From Voacanga thouarsii (taxonomy: Eukaryota; Streptophyta; Magnoliopsida; Gentianales; Apocynaceae): DNA of 64,000 nucleotides. Positions 33,657 to 45,999 of the stretch are shown one piece after another (position 1 is the stretch's first letter; every line of letters begins with the position of its first letter). The stretch is from positions 902,584 through 966,583 of the forward strand of contig JANUWF010001660.1 in NCBI GenBank assembly GCA_026120185.1, in the 5' to 3' direction. The notes beneath the pieces are model-generated. The model was not told the origin of the DNA. It made no database searches and saw only the letters and a program-made list of their open reading frames with translations. The position numbers were made by a program, and so were the translations under genes.

Positions 33657-35475
33657 TGAAGGTACGGAAAGTGGGAAAACACAGGGCACGCAGCAAAAGT
33701 GAATATAAAAAAAACTAAAAAAACACAGGAACAGGGATTCCAGGACAGGACCGGCGCCAGCGCCAACTCTGGCTACCCTAGCCAGTGCCGGTTGCGCCCA
33801 GTCCAAATATCGAGGTTTTAAAATTTTTACCTTTCCTTCTGGTTCTCAAAGGTGGTTGGACCAGAACGTGCGCAACCAGGGTAGGTGTACTGGTAGAAGC
33901 TTCGGGTACGATTCCTACAAGCCTCCTACTCCGCCTTTGCATGTATGTGAACACTGAACTCTCAGTCTTCTAATATATGACCTGCCTAACTGCCATTTGG
34001 TGAACAACTAATAAGCTAGAGAATTTTTCTGGAGAGAGAGAGAGAGAGAGATGCCTGGCTTTTCACACAGAAAAGAAGCCGTCTCTTAGAGTGTGTGCTC
34101 TGTAACAACGACGTTGTTTTCAATCCTCCTGTTTAACCTAAATAAAACCCTAAGTTAAACTAGATTAGGTCATTGGACTCTTAGTTTAACCTTTTGGGCT
34201 TAATTAATTATTCTAGTTAGAACCAACTTAATGGCCTAACAAATAATTAATTTTTCTAGCCCAAATAAATCAGTCCAATTAAATAAGCCCAAATTAGTTT
34301 AGTCCTAGGTTAATCCCTAATTATTTAAACTGGGCCAAAACCTTGAATAATTAATTAACCCACTAATTAATCTCTCTCCATGTACCTTTATTTTATTCTA
34401 ACCCAATAATTAAATCAGGCTACTTAAATAAAATAAATTCCATTTAATTGAATTTAATTCCTTAGCCCGTATTTAATTAGGACTCACGGTCTATACTGGG
34501 GACCAAAAGACACACTGCCTTGGCTACTAAAATGACTAAAATACCCTTGCCATATAAATAGCTGTATTTTATATTTTAAAAATTTTCTAATATCACCATA
34601 AGGAAATATTGACTCCAAGGACAATGCTGCGTTAGCAAAAGTCTCCGACCTACAGGTGTAATGAGTAAAATACCCCTCTATACATCGCCGTACATTCAGA
34701 GGGGAAGAAGTGTACTAACACCTCTCTAAATAACATCTACCATCCTTAGACCTCTAGTCCAATGATCTACGACTTCTTGGATTGTTTTCCCTTTCTAAGG
34801 GAGCTACCTTAAAGTAAAAATCCAAGTCATGTTTTCTAGGGCTCTATATATTTAGATCATTCAGACAACCACAAGGAGTGATATAGTATAGAAACTATCT
34901 TGTACAAGTTTGTCTTAACTAACTAGCCACATATACCTAACATGCAAGTATATTGGACCTACGATAGAACCTCAACTATAGCATATCAAAGTATATGCTT
35001 CTAGCTTCGTCAGACCACTAACTCATACTCAAGTCGTAGAGTACTAGTCCACGCTGTAGCGGTAGTAGTTTAGGTTTCTGCCGTATTGTACTTTTAGAAA
35101 CCATTACTACAGGTCCTGTTCTACGTATTTGAAATACGCTTATATCATGAAGTGAGTGGATAACTTGCTAGCTAAAGATAAGCCATTCCCCATTTAGAAT
35201 TCACAACATAATAACCTAGACATGATGAGATTCCCATTCTCATCAATCGGTTAAGAACAAAAGTTTATGTGTTAAGTAACCTATGTTCCATATCTTACTA
35301 TGAAAGAGCTCCATTAACATGGACCACTTACCTAAATACAATGGGTTTTTTCCAAACGTAATTGTGCACAAATAAAATTGTAAATTCATAAACAATTTTT
35401 GAAAATAAATTCTTTTATTAAAACATTCAATTTTTTACATCAGAAACCTAGTCTAAGAGGGCATACATCCCAACA
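33657..35475 (-). repeat. Copia-2 3' LTR
   Basis: On the minus strand TGTTGGGATGTATGCCC...CCTTCA, 1,819 bp. Nearly the whole length aligns with 41072-42909. It contains a GC-rich ACCGGCGCCAGCGCC island (about 33745-33800) and a short GA repeat (34037-34051) that is interrupted in the other LTR. Confidence 0.95.
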
Positions 35476-35490
35476 ATCTTCCACTTGCAC
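35476..35490 (-). other. Copia-2 polypurine tract
   Basis: Minus strand GTGCAAGTGGAAGAT directly before the 3' LTR. The same place in the third copia fragment (57436-57450) reads similarly. Confidence 0.85.
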
Positions 35491-35497
35491 TCTAAGA

Positions 35498-36298
35498 CTA
35501 ATTAAGTCCGTAGGTGCCCACCCCTATAGCATCTAAGTGTTTCTTGATGACTCTCTCAGCCAAAGGCTTGGTGAATGGATCTGCTAGATTATTCTCAAAG
35601 GCAATCTATTCCACCACGACTTCCCGTCTCTGGATGAAATCCTAAATCAGGTGGTACTTCCTCTCGATATGCTTCCCCTTCTTGTGGTTCCGAGGTTCTT
35701 TAGATTGTGATACTGCTCTAGTGTTATCGTAATACATCACAATCGGCTTGTCCATGTATGGCACGACTCCAAGTTCTGAAAGGAACTTCTAGAGCCAGAC
35801 TGCTTCCTTAAATGCCTCCAAAGCTACCACATACTCAGCTTCCATGGTTGAGTCAGCAATGCAAGATTGCTTGATACTCCTCCATGAAATAGCTCCTCCA
35901 AACAAGGTGAAGATATATCCACTAGTGGATTTTCTCTCATCCTTATCCACCTAGAAGTCTGAATCCATGTATCCTGTAGGAACCAAGTCATCAACTCTGT
36001 AAACCAGCATATAATCTCTCGTCCCCTTAAGGTACTTGAGTATATGCTTTACAACTTGCCAATAAACCTCCCTAGGGTTTGACTGATATCTGCTAACCAA
36101 GCCTACGGTAAAGCAGATATCTAGCCTAGTACACAGCATGGTGTACATGAGACTTCCCACAGCCGAAGCATAGGGAATCCTACTCATTATATCATTTTCT
36201 TCTTGAGACTCAGGACAGTCCTTTGAAGAAAATGACAATCCATATCTACAAGGAATTAGAGCTCCTTTACATGAGTCCATACTGTACCTATCCAGCAT
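35498..36298 (-). pseudogene. Copia-2 RNase H remnant and end of pol
   Basis: Open from 36298 to 35951 (CRYGLSFSSKDCPES, TMLCTRLDICFTVG, LKYLKGTRDYM), then a TAG at the codon after ...DSDF, followed by RNase H features VDKDERKSTSGY, SWRSIKQSC, STMEAEYVV and NLADPFTKPL. RNase H would remove the RNA template during cDNA synthesis. Further stops occur where Trp or Gln is expected. The frame ends at 35498. Confidence 0.85.
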
Positions 36299-37077
36299 CT
36301 TGTCAATATATGTCGCTTAGAATAATCCTAACATTCTCTACTTCCTATTTCTAAGATGTCTAATCCTGAGAATGTAGCTGGTTTCTCCCAAGTCCTTCAT
36401 ACTGAATTGACTAGACAACCAAACATTTGTAGATAACAATGACCCTACATCATTTCCAATGAGTATAATGTCATCCACATACAAGACAAGAAAAACCATA
36501 TTAATGCCTTCAAGTTTCCTGTACACGCATAGTTCATCCTCGTTTTGAACAAAATCATAAGACTTTACAATCTCATCAAAACGAATGTTTCATGCCCTTG
36601 ATGCCTGCTTAAGTCCATAAATGGACTTCTTAAGCTTGCAAACCATATGCTCTTGGCCTTTAGTAATAAAGCTTTCTGGTTGAGACATATAGATGTCTTC
36701 ACTAAGATGGTCATTTAAAAATGCCATCTTGACATCTATTTACCATATCTCATAGTCAGAATAACATGCGATGGCAAGGAGGATACGCATGGACTTAAGC
36801 ATGGCTACCGGGAAAAGGTTTCCTCATAGTCAATTTCCTCTTTTTGAGTATACCCTTTCGCCACAAGTCTAGCTTTGAAGGTTTCTACCTTCCCATCTAC
36901 TCCCCTCTTTCTATTGTATACCCACTTACACCCTATGGGTTTTATTCCTTCAGGTGAAGCTACAAAATCCCAAACCTGATTGAAGTACATAGACTCAATC
37001 TCGGCTTTTATTACTTCATGCCACAGATTTGCATCGGTATCAGCAATAGCCTCCTCATATCTAGTGGAGTCTTGTTC
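36299..37077 (-). pseudogene. Copia-2 reverse transcriptase remnant
   Basis: 36990-36805 encodes [20 protein letters not shown] and [17 protein letters not shown]; 36526-36338 encodes LVLYVDDIILIGND with the YVDD motif at residues 16-19. The stretch between them is broken by frameshifts and stops but still similar to copia RT. The polymerase motif itself is preserved. Confidence 0.85.
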
Positions 37078-38289
37078 CTAATGGTCGGAGACCAGCCCGA
37101 AAGCTTCTCCAGTCCATCTCTCTGGAACCCTAGACACTCTCCCACTACGACGAGGCTCTATATGTACAGGCTCTTGCGGTTGTGCCTCTTTTTGTTCCAC
37201 AATCAGGTCAGAAGAAGTTGCTTCCAAAGATAACTTCTCCTCCAGTTCCAACCTAGTTGAACCTTTCGTGGAAGTACTTTGATCATCCTCTAAGTATCTA
37301 GCATTGGTACTAACCAATACCTTCTACTCCTTAGGATGATAAAAGTAACCACCATTTGTCCCTTTGGATACCCAACAAAATAGCATAATTCTGATTTTGG
37401 TTCCAACTTGTCTCCCTTGACCAGTACATAAGCTAGGCAACCCTATATCCTAAGATGATTTAGACTTGGCTTACGATCAGTCCATATCTCATAGGGAATC
37501 CGACGTACTGACTTGGAAGGCACCAAGTTTAGAATATATGCCGCTGTTTTCAGGGTATATCCCTAAAAAGACACTGGAAGAGTAGTATGAAACATCATGC
37601 TTCGGACCATTTCCATCAATGTCCTGTTCCTTCTCTCAGCTATTCCATTCTGCTGGGTGTCCTTGGTGCAGAGAGTTCGGATACTATTCCATGATGTACC
37701 ATGTAGTCCTTGAATTCACCAAGGAGGTACTCTCCACCATGATCCAATCGTAAGGTCTTGATCAATTTACCTGTCCGACGCTCCACTTCAACTTTCAACT
37801 CTTTGAACTTGTCAAAAGAGTCAGACATGCGTCTCATCAGGTAAACGAAACCAAACATTGTACAATCATCCGTGAAAATAATGAAGTACTCAAAACCTCC
37901 TCTAGCTAGTATAGACAGGGGACCACATACACTAGTGTGAACAAGACCCAATACCTCATTGGCTCTATCCGCCTTAGGGGCAAATGACTTTTTGGTCATC
38001 TTTCCCATCAGGCAGGACTCACACTGAGGCTAATTTTCCAATCTCAATGAGCCAAGGGCCCATCATGGATCAACATCTGAATCCTGGTTGAGTTGATATG
38101 CCCCAATCTTAGATGCCAAAGATAAGAGTCATTGACATTAGTCTTTCTCTTCCTTGTTAAAGGTTCAGATCGAGCGTTATTTAATTGATTGTTAATAGGG
38201 TTTAAGAAAAATAAATTCCCATACATGTGCCCAGTACATAAAATTTTCTCCATCTCTACTAATAGAAATACCAAAATGAAAAGATACAA
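37078..38289 (-). pseudogene. Copia-2 integrase remnant
   Basis: 38289-38044 has the zinc-binding HLRLGHIN part; the partner Cys pair lies at about 38015 (CESC). 38008-37640 holds the core: the first catalytic Asp has become Ser (VHTSVCGP), while the second Asp is present (LRLDHGGEY). A one-base loss near 37645 (TPSRME where an intact frame reads Gln-Gln-Asn-Gly) takes the Glu motif out of frame. 37317-37078 is the integrase-RT linker. Inactive on two counts. Confidence 0.85.
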
Positions 38290-38429
38290 AATATCCTTGA
38301 TTTATTAGTTTCGCAACCCAAAATCAAATTCTGTCTAAATCCAGGTACATATAAAATATCTTTCAAAAACATTATTCTATTACAATCAAATACAAGATCC
38401 AGCTGCTCTCATTGCAAGGGCCCAAACTT

Positions 38430-38685
38430 ATACTCCATTTCCCACACGTAGTCCATGTTCACCCTTCTGGAGTCTTCTAATCTTTCTAAACCCCTGCAAG
38501 GAGTTACAGATGTGATCAGTGGCTCCTGAATCAACAATTCAAGTGGAAGTTGATCTAACCATTGATATAGACTCTAGATAGAAAACATTACCTATGGGGT
38601 TTTTCTTGGTTTGAAGATCTAGACACTCCTTTTTCTAATGTCCCTTCAGTCCACACTTGAAGCACTTACCCTTAGGTTTATCTTT
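38430..38685 (-). pseudogene. Copia-2 zinc knuckle and protease start
   Basis: The minus strand shows CFKCGLKGH, a stop (TAG where Trp stands in copia-1), then KKEC: an otherwise intact CX2CX4HX4C knuckle. Farther on the protease active-site motif VDSGATDHICNS is intact, though preceded by a TGA where copia-1 has Trp. Both stops are G-to-A changes of TGG. Confidence 0.8.
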
Positions 38686-39424
38686 GGGCTGGGTCTTGGG
38701 CTGGACCGCTGCATTCCCCTTCTTCTTCTTGAACTTTCTAGGCTTCCCTTCTTCTTCTTGAACTTTCTAGGCTTGGGCCCAATTCTAGAAGATGAAGCCT
38801 TAGCAATCATAGCCTTAGATTGTGGTTTCATGACCTTCTCCGCCATCTGGAGTTCCTTCATCAACTCAGTCAAACCCATGTTCAACTTGTTTATGTTATA
38901 GTTCAACTTGAACTGAGTAAAGAAACCCGGTAGAGATTCGAAAACCATGTCCACTTGGCTCTCGGAGTCAATGAAAGCCCCTAAGATTTTTGCCTCCTCG
39001 AAAGTAGCAATCATCTTGAGCATATGCTCTCTGACTGATGCTCCCTCAGCCATCTTAGTGTGAATGTGGTTCGAAGAGCCTCTTACCTTATGGGCTGGCT
39101 CTTATCCGCGAACATCGTGGCTAATAATTAGGTTATGTCATACGCAGTGGTCATGTGCTCATGTTTGGATTGGAGCACATTAGATATAGAGGCCAAAATG
39201 TAACAACGAGGCATCTCGTCGGCCTTCTTCCATGCCTTCTCAGTCTCACGCTCCTCGACAGTGAAACCCTCCCCGATAACAGGGCAGGTTTCGTAAAGGA
39301 TATACTTATACTCTTCTGCTGTGAGTATTATGTCCAGGTTCATTTTCCAGTCCACATAGTTTGGTCTCATTAGCTTATTCTTTCAGAGAATAACCACCAA
39401 TAGACTAAAAGAACCTCCCACCAT
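38686..39424 (-). pseudogene. Copia-2 gag capsid remnant
   Basis: A probable start ATG is at 39424-39422, followed after about 13 codons by a TGA. 39370-39128 then encodes NYVDWKMNL, ADEMPRCYILAS and NVLQSKHEH, and in another frame 39053-38690 encodes the region up to a Lys/Arg-rich tail before the zinc knuckle. The match to copia-1 Gag is clear. At least one stop and one frameshift separate the parts. Confidence 0.8.
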
Positions 39425-41069
39425 TTTCTGAAAAATAAAAAAAAAAAAGATTCAGTTTGTGAAAACAAAACAAATATGGGCACTTTATCCTTACTATCAA
39501 AACCGATAATAATTAATTTGGCTCTTAGAAAAATTGACATAGCTTCTTAGGAAGATTAACAGTTTCCTAAGCTAAGTGTGTTAACCACCACAAATTAATT
39601 TCCTTTCTAAGTAATGATCTAGAAGATAACTCCATCGAGGGGATAGCCGTTTCCTCTCATTTCTTATGGACATACCTCGCACTATGACCTCCAACGAGGG
39701 GTTGGCCGATCATAGTACGTGCCCCGGATTATTAATTACATCCCTCCACTAGATTTAGATCCTTGTGGTATCCCCATCCTATACGGGTTCACTCCCAGGG
39801 TGACGCTAGGGGACCCACGATCTCTAATGAGGATCGTGATGGAAGCCGTGGGATCGTTGGAACCCCTCTCCCACTTAGTCTTTTAAAACAAGGGTCTTCT
39901 AAACAATATCCTTTTGAAAATTTCCATTAAGTTTTCCCTTAACTCAAAAATAAAATGTCTAAGTTCATAAAAATCTCTATATTAAAGCTTATATCCTTTG
40001 GGAGTTTTTCCCATAGACTAATTTTATTTAAGTTAAAAACTTAATGATTTCAAAAAAATTTCCAATTAAAACTTTCTAGAGACTTTTTTCTCAAGTTTAT
40101 TTGACAAAACAATTTTTCTTGTGCCAAACTAAAACAAAATGGCTTTCTATTTTAACCTTACAAAAATATCTAAATCTAATATATTTTCTATTTCAATGAT
40201 TAAATCCTTTGAGAAAATATCTAAGGATTAATTTTTGTTTAAGCTAAAATAACCATTTCATTAGTAGAAAAATGTTTTCCTTGTCAAAAACATTCCTAAT
40301 GACTTTGGTTTTTGAGAAAACGTGCATATAGGTACCAAAAATAAATAGCATGCTAGAAAACAATAGACGTTTTCATGCTCTTTTATTTTTAAACCTAAGT
40401 TCCTAGATAATAGAATTAAATATATTAATTAATTAATTAATGGTATTGTTTAATCCTAAAATCCCTTACTAATATTTTTCATGCAAAAATATTCCTTGAT
40501 TATTAACTATTGCAAAATATTAATTTCGCCTGGTATGGACCCCAAAACCAAAAGAAAATTGCAAGAAAAATTACAAGGAAAAAATTTTGAAAAAAAAATT
40601 TATTGGGCCACTACACCCACCACACTAGATCAGCCACCCATCTGAGCTGTGGTCCATTGCACTCACCGCACAGAACCAGGACCCATGAGAAAACAGTGCG
40701 GACCGGCCTTCCAGCCCCTAGCCGGCGCCGGTACGATTTTGGACATCTCCTTCCTGTAGTTTTTTTCTACAATTTTCTTTATTTTTCTGCACAACTTCTG
40801 GCTTCGATGGCTCTCCGATTTCAAACCGAATACAATAAAATCAACTAAAATCGACAATCACCTATACCCATAAACATTGGGCATACACAATTTACTAAGA
40901 AAAACAGTAAATTACAGATTCCTATACCTCTACCCGCGAGGTTTAGCAGAGAATCTATCCATCCATAAACAACAAAGGATCACAACTTTAATCACACATA
41001 TGTATCTAGTTTTATTCATCTAGATGCATACTCCCGATATTTTCACAAAACCTTCATGCTCTGATACCA
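39425..41069 (-). other. Copia-2 leader and primer binding site
   Basis: PBS at 41058-41069: the minus strand reads TGGTATCAGAGC, a perfect 12-base match to the tRNA-iMet complement. The ~1.6 kb leader has no credible gene. It has a GC-rich island with GCCGGCGCCGG near 40720-40732 and scattered AAGGATT/AATCCTT elements like the copia-1 leader hairpins. Confidence 0.85.
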
Positions 41070-41071
41070 AT

Positions 41072-42909
41072 TGAAGGCACGAAAAGCGGGAAAACATAAG
41101 GCATGCAGCGGAAGTGAACATAAAAAAAAAAAAAAAACTGGAAAAACACAGGAACAAGGATTCCAGGACAAGGCCGGCGCCGGCTCCGGCTGCCGTAGCT
41201 GGTGCCGGTTGCACCCTGTCCAAATCCTAAGGTTTTAAAATTTTTACCTCTCCTTCTAGTTCTCAAAGGTGGCTAGACCGAAACGTGCACAACCGAGGTA
41301 GGTGTACTGGTAGAAGCTTCTGGTGCGATTCCTGCAAACCTCCTACTCTGCCTTTGCTTGTATGTGAACACTGAACTCTCGGTCTTCCAGTATATGGCCT
41401 GCCTAACTGTCGTTTGGTAAACAACTAACATGCTAGGGAATTTTTCTAGAGAGAGACAGAGAGAGATGTCTGGCCTTTCACACAGAGAAGAAGCTGTCTC
41501 TTAGAGTGTGTGTTCTGTAAAAAATGATATTATTTCCAATCCTCCTGTTTAACCTAAATAAAACCCTAGGTTAAACTAGAATGGGCCATTGGACTCTTAG
41601 TTTAACTTTTTGAACTTAATTAATTATTCTAGTTAGAACCAACTTAATGGCCCGATAAATAATTAGTTTTTCCAGCCCAAATAAACCAGTCCAATTAAAT
41701 AAGCCTAAATCAGTTTAGTCCTAGGTTAATCCCTAATTATTCAAACTGGGCTAAAACTCTAAATAATTAATTAACCCATTAAACTAATTTAATTAATCCT
41801 CTCTCTTCATGGACCTTTATTTTATTCTAGCCCAAGAATTAAATCAGGCTACTTAAATAAAATAAATTCCATTTAATTTAATTTAATTTAATTCCTTAGC
41901 CCGTATTTAATTAGGACTCACGGTCTATACTGGGGATCAAAAGACACACTGCCTTGGCTACTAAAATGACCAGAATACCCTTGTCATATAAATAGCTGTA
42001 TTTTGCATTTTAAATATTCCCTAATATCACCATAAGGAAATATTGACCCCAAGGACAATTGCTGTGTTAGCAAAGTCACTGTCCTACAGGTGTAATGAGT
42101 AAAATACCCCTCTATACATTGCCGTATATTCAGAGAGGAAGAAGTGTATTAACACCTCTCTAAATGACATCTACTATCCTTAAGTCTCTAGTCCAATAAT
42201 CCACGACTTCCTAGATTGTTTCTGCTTTCCAAGGGAGCTACCCTAAAGTAAACATCCAAGTCATGTTTTCTAGGGCCCTGGATATTTAGATCATTCAGAC
42301 AACCACAAGGGGTGATATAGTATAGAAACTATCTTATACAGGTCTATCTTAACTAACTAGTTACACATACCCAATATGCAAGTATATTGGCCCTACGATA
42401 GAACCTCAACTATAGCATATCAAAGTATATGCTTCCAACTTCATCAGACCACCAAGTCATACTCAAGTCGTAGAGTACTAGTCCACGCTGTAGTGGTAGT
42501 AGTCTAAGTTTCTACCATATAGTAATTTTAAAAACCACTACTACAGGTCCTATTTTACGTATTTGAAATACGCTTATGTCATGAAGTGAGTGGACTACTC
42601 ACTGGCTAAAGGTAAGCTATTCCCTATTTAGAATTCACAACATAATAACCTAGACATGATGAGATTCCCATTCTCATCAATCGGTTAAGAACAAATGTTT
42701 ATGTGTTAAGTAACCCGTGATCCATATCTTACTATGAAAGACCTCTATTCACATGGACCACTTACCTAAACACAATGGGTCTTTTCCAAACGTAATTGCG
42801 CACAAATAAAATTGTAAATTCACAAACAATTTCTAAAAATAAATTCTTTTATTAAAAAATTCAATTTTTTACATCAGAAACCTAGTCTTCAAGGGCATAC
42901 ATCCCAACA
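41072..42909 (-). repeat. Copia-2 5' LTR
   Basis: 1,838 bp, TGTTGGGATGTATGCCC at 42909 to CCTTCA at 41072 on the minus strand, two bases from the PBS. It carries the same GC-rich ACCGGC-rich island (41172-41215) as the 3' LTR. Confidence 0.95.
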
Positions 42910-42914
42910 CAGAA

Positions 42915-43283
42915 CACATAATTAGGTGATAAAAGTAAAGGGAAACAATCTAGAATCATAATGTAGAGCTAAAGAAAACAAAACGCGATGGAGAGAGACC
43001 AAGGAATTAATAAATATTTCTATCTTAATTTGTTACCTTTGAAATGGGTCACTCCTTACTTTTCATGCAACAAAAAAATTGCTCCTCTAACACATCTACA
43101 ATGTCAAAAATTCACCAGAAACACCGTAATTCTGGGCATTAGGTGTAGGACAATTCCTTAGTTGCAATAATTTAAACACAGGGATTCAATATATGCTAGG
43201 GTTGGTGTTTAAGGGAGAGAAATCCTTAAAGGGACTATATTGCCAGTGCTCGATTGGCTTTAGCAAAACACTTGTGCCACCAG
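42915..43283. other. Unassigned target DNA between copia-2 and the Tekay-like solo LTR
   Basis: About 370 bases of old, less AT-biased DNA. On the minus strand, joining 47840-47681 to 43283-43192 (removing the solo LTR and one TSD) gives a continuous open frame of about 85 codons with a Pro-rich stretch (TTAPLPKHPTIIAPTGGT). This could be an exon remnant, but I do not recognise the protein. Last five bases ACCAG are TSD. Confidence 0.3.
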
Positions 43284-43528
43284 TGTGAAACCCTACCTAA
43301 AGCCAACCTTAGAGTAAGGGGGTTGGGATGCATATCACATTATTATCCATAAAAATATACTTTTTAAATGATTTTATATTCTTTAGAATTGTGGCTTATA
43401 GGTTAAATGACTTATTTATGCTTATTGGGGAGGAAGAGTAAAAAGGTAACTTTACTTGAGGTCAAAAATAGGAAGATGGCTTGAGGTTTAGTTAAGAAGA
43501 ATATTTGGGTGAGAAAATAAGGATAAGA

Positions 43529-43600
43529 GTTAGTGTGGTCAAGTGGTTAGAGCCTTGTGAATTAATCTCTAAGGTCATAAGTTCAAATCCCATCACTTAA
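43529..43600 (+). other. tRNA-like segment in second Tekay-like LTR
   Basis: The same A box (TGGTCAAGTGG, 43536-43546) and a weaker B box (AAGTTCAAATCC, ending 43590) at the same place as in the first LTR copy. Conserved position shows it was in the ancestral LTR. Confidence 0.35.
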
Positions 43601-45202
43601 GTTTTATTCATGATTATCTTAGCCATGTTTAAATTTTGTTTTTCTTACATTCCTTAAAGATAGGAATGTTATCTTAAGAGAGACATGAAGATAATGTTTT
43701 GATCATATGATCATGTCCTAAAAACAATTCTAGAGAAATTCTTGTCCTTTCATTATCTCTAGCCTTGTCCTAACCTCTTCATAATTTAAATTATCCAAAT
43801 TCCATTAAATCTCTTCTTTTGATTCCAAAAATTCTATGATAATTCTTTGGCCTTGAATTTTGAAAATCAGTCATAAGGGATAGGGGAGTGACCAAAAATA
43901 GGAGAGGAATTAGTATGGGTTCCCAAGAGAAATAAATCACCATGGTTAAACCTTCAATCCTACCTTCATGTTGTTCATAATTTTAGTGCAGGAAAATCTA
44001 GAAATTTTCCAGAATTTTTGCAGAACAACTTTCGAAAAATTCAACCAACAACCCTACCCATTTGCTACCAGAAAAATGGTTATTTCATGTTGCTTGAAGG
44101 CTGAAAATTCTTTGCAAATTTCAGACTGTTCAAACTGCACAAAAACCAAAAAATTTTCCTGCACAATTTGCAGCTTAGGAAGCTGGAATTGAAGCTATCT
44201 TTTTGTCATCAATTCAGCAAGAACATCCTCTGTTTTTCTCCAGAAAGAAGGCTGGAAAACCACCCTTAAAAGACCCTCTAACACCCCAAAAAAAACAGCT
44301 GCAAATTGGGCCAAGTAAATGCAAAAAATCCTACACCAAAAGTCATCATTAATTCAAAGCCCATGAACAAGTTGAAACCAGAAAATTTCTAGTTTTGTCT
44401 CTCTATGCCTAGACCGAAAAACACCCTTCAAACCTCTGAAAATTTGACCTTATTCAGCCATGGGCTGAACACCATTGACCTCCACACTTACCTTGAGTAC
44501 TTAGACTCCATGATCACACCTCAAAAAGCTCATAAGATCACTCTATCCAAAACTTATTTGAACTTCAAAATAATTCTAGAATTTTGCTCCATTAAAACAC
44601 TCTTGTATCAAGTAAACAAATCAGAATTTTCTCTACCATTGTAGACTGAATTTCTGCCAGTCATATAACCTAAACAGCCTCCATTTATTTTAGCAAGACT
44701 AGCTTGTTCAGCCAACACCATTGAAGAGCAAAGGGACCTCCCATGATCAATCACCATTAGCTAATTTTCTACCTCAAATAACTCCACAATTTCCTCGATT
44801 TCAATTTCAATATATATATATATATATATATGATCACTCTCTCTTCATCTTGCTAAAGACCGAAACTCCTAATTGCTCTAGACCATTCGGCCAACAGCAT
44901 TCCAGAATTTCGCATGCATTTTCCCCTCAAACTCTCTCAAAACACCAAGAACACACACTACCCCTCTTCAAGCGTAAACATATCCTAAACACCTCCAATC
45001 ACTATCAAATACTCCAGATCACTCGTACTTAATCCCTAAACTTCATTTCTAGTCTTTATAACACAAAATCACACAAAATAGAATTTTTGAACGGATCAAA
45101 ATCAGCTTTCTTCTTGAAGGTCTCAAGAACATCAAAAAGGTAAAACAAGAATAACCTTCTTGTTCTTCCCCTTCTATTCAATTTTTTGATATACCATTCT
45201 AA

Positions 45203-45203
45203 T

Positions 45204-45252
<49 letters not shown>

Positions 45253-45261
45253 TTCTCTCTC
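45203..45261. repeat. (CT)n microsatellite, interrupted
   Basis: CT run with CG and TT interruptions near its end, homologous to 17002-17078. Confidence 0.9.
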
Positions 45262-45962
45262 AGCCGAAATAATGTTGGCCAGTCATGGCTATTTTTCAAA
45301 CATCACAAGATTCTCAATCGCATGGACCTTCTTTAGTCTTCATCAAGTGATCATCTATCAAGTATTTATTCTTAAATCCTCCTTTTAATTTCTGAATTCA
45401 TGTCTCTTAGATGTTGATAAAAAGATTAAATATGAATGGGGGATTGAGTATATGTATGTGGATGAAGGGGACGGAATTAGGACATAAGGATTGATATATA
45501 TGATTAAGCTATATGGATTTTTCTTTTGAATCAATATATGTTCATCTTGTGTTAATGAGATTTATGGATGTTTAAAGCATGTTAGATGTTATGACACCAA
45601 AGGTGATTAGGCTTTTATGTTCTTATTTCCATTGAAGCGATGAATGATGAATATGCCTAGTAGGAAATTAGCCTTGTGATAGTATGTGTTTATTCAATCA
45701 TATGTTCATGAATGGATTAGCCTATTAGTTAATGTTTGGGAATGTGTTCATGAATCTTGTCTAGCAATAGGAATTGTGGTAAAGATTATTTTCTTGTTAA
45801 TCCTAGGTTATTTTTATTAACAAATTTTATTCCTTTTACTACTATATTTTTCTCTATGAAATTCGAAATTACTAGAAAGTTTTGGAATAGAATATTAAAT
45901 AAAGTATTAATATTTTATTAGTCAAATAAATAATATCTTTTATTAAATATAATATAATATAT

Positions 45963-45999
45963 ATGTGTGTGTGTGTGTGTGTACACACACACACACACA
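45963..45999. repeat. (GT)n(AC)n perfect palindrome
   Basis: A TG run passes directly into an AC run (...GTGTGTACACAC...), so the 37 bases are self-complementary and can form a hairpin. The corresponding place in the first LTR copy (about 17785-17800) has only AT-rich DNA. Confidence 0.9.

Larger units (their letters stand above)
33657..42909 (-). mobile_element. Copia-2: complete but dead Ty1/copia element
   Basis: Perfect TSD CAGAA (33652-33656 and 42910-42914). Minus-strand order: 5' LTR 41072-42909, canonical tRNA-iMet PBS (41058-41069), leader, gag, protease, integrase, RT, RNase H, purine tract, 3' LTR 33657-35475. The 9.25 kb element is uninterrupted by other insertions. Its proteins align well with copia-1 but its LTRs (TGTTGGGATGTATGCCC...) belong to a separate subfamily. 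Several stops and a 1-base frameshift in integrase make it non-autonomous. Confidence 0.95.
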
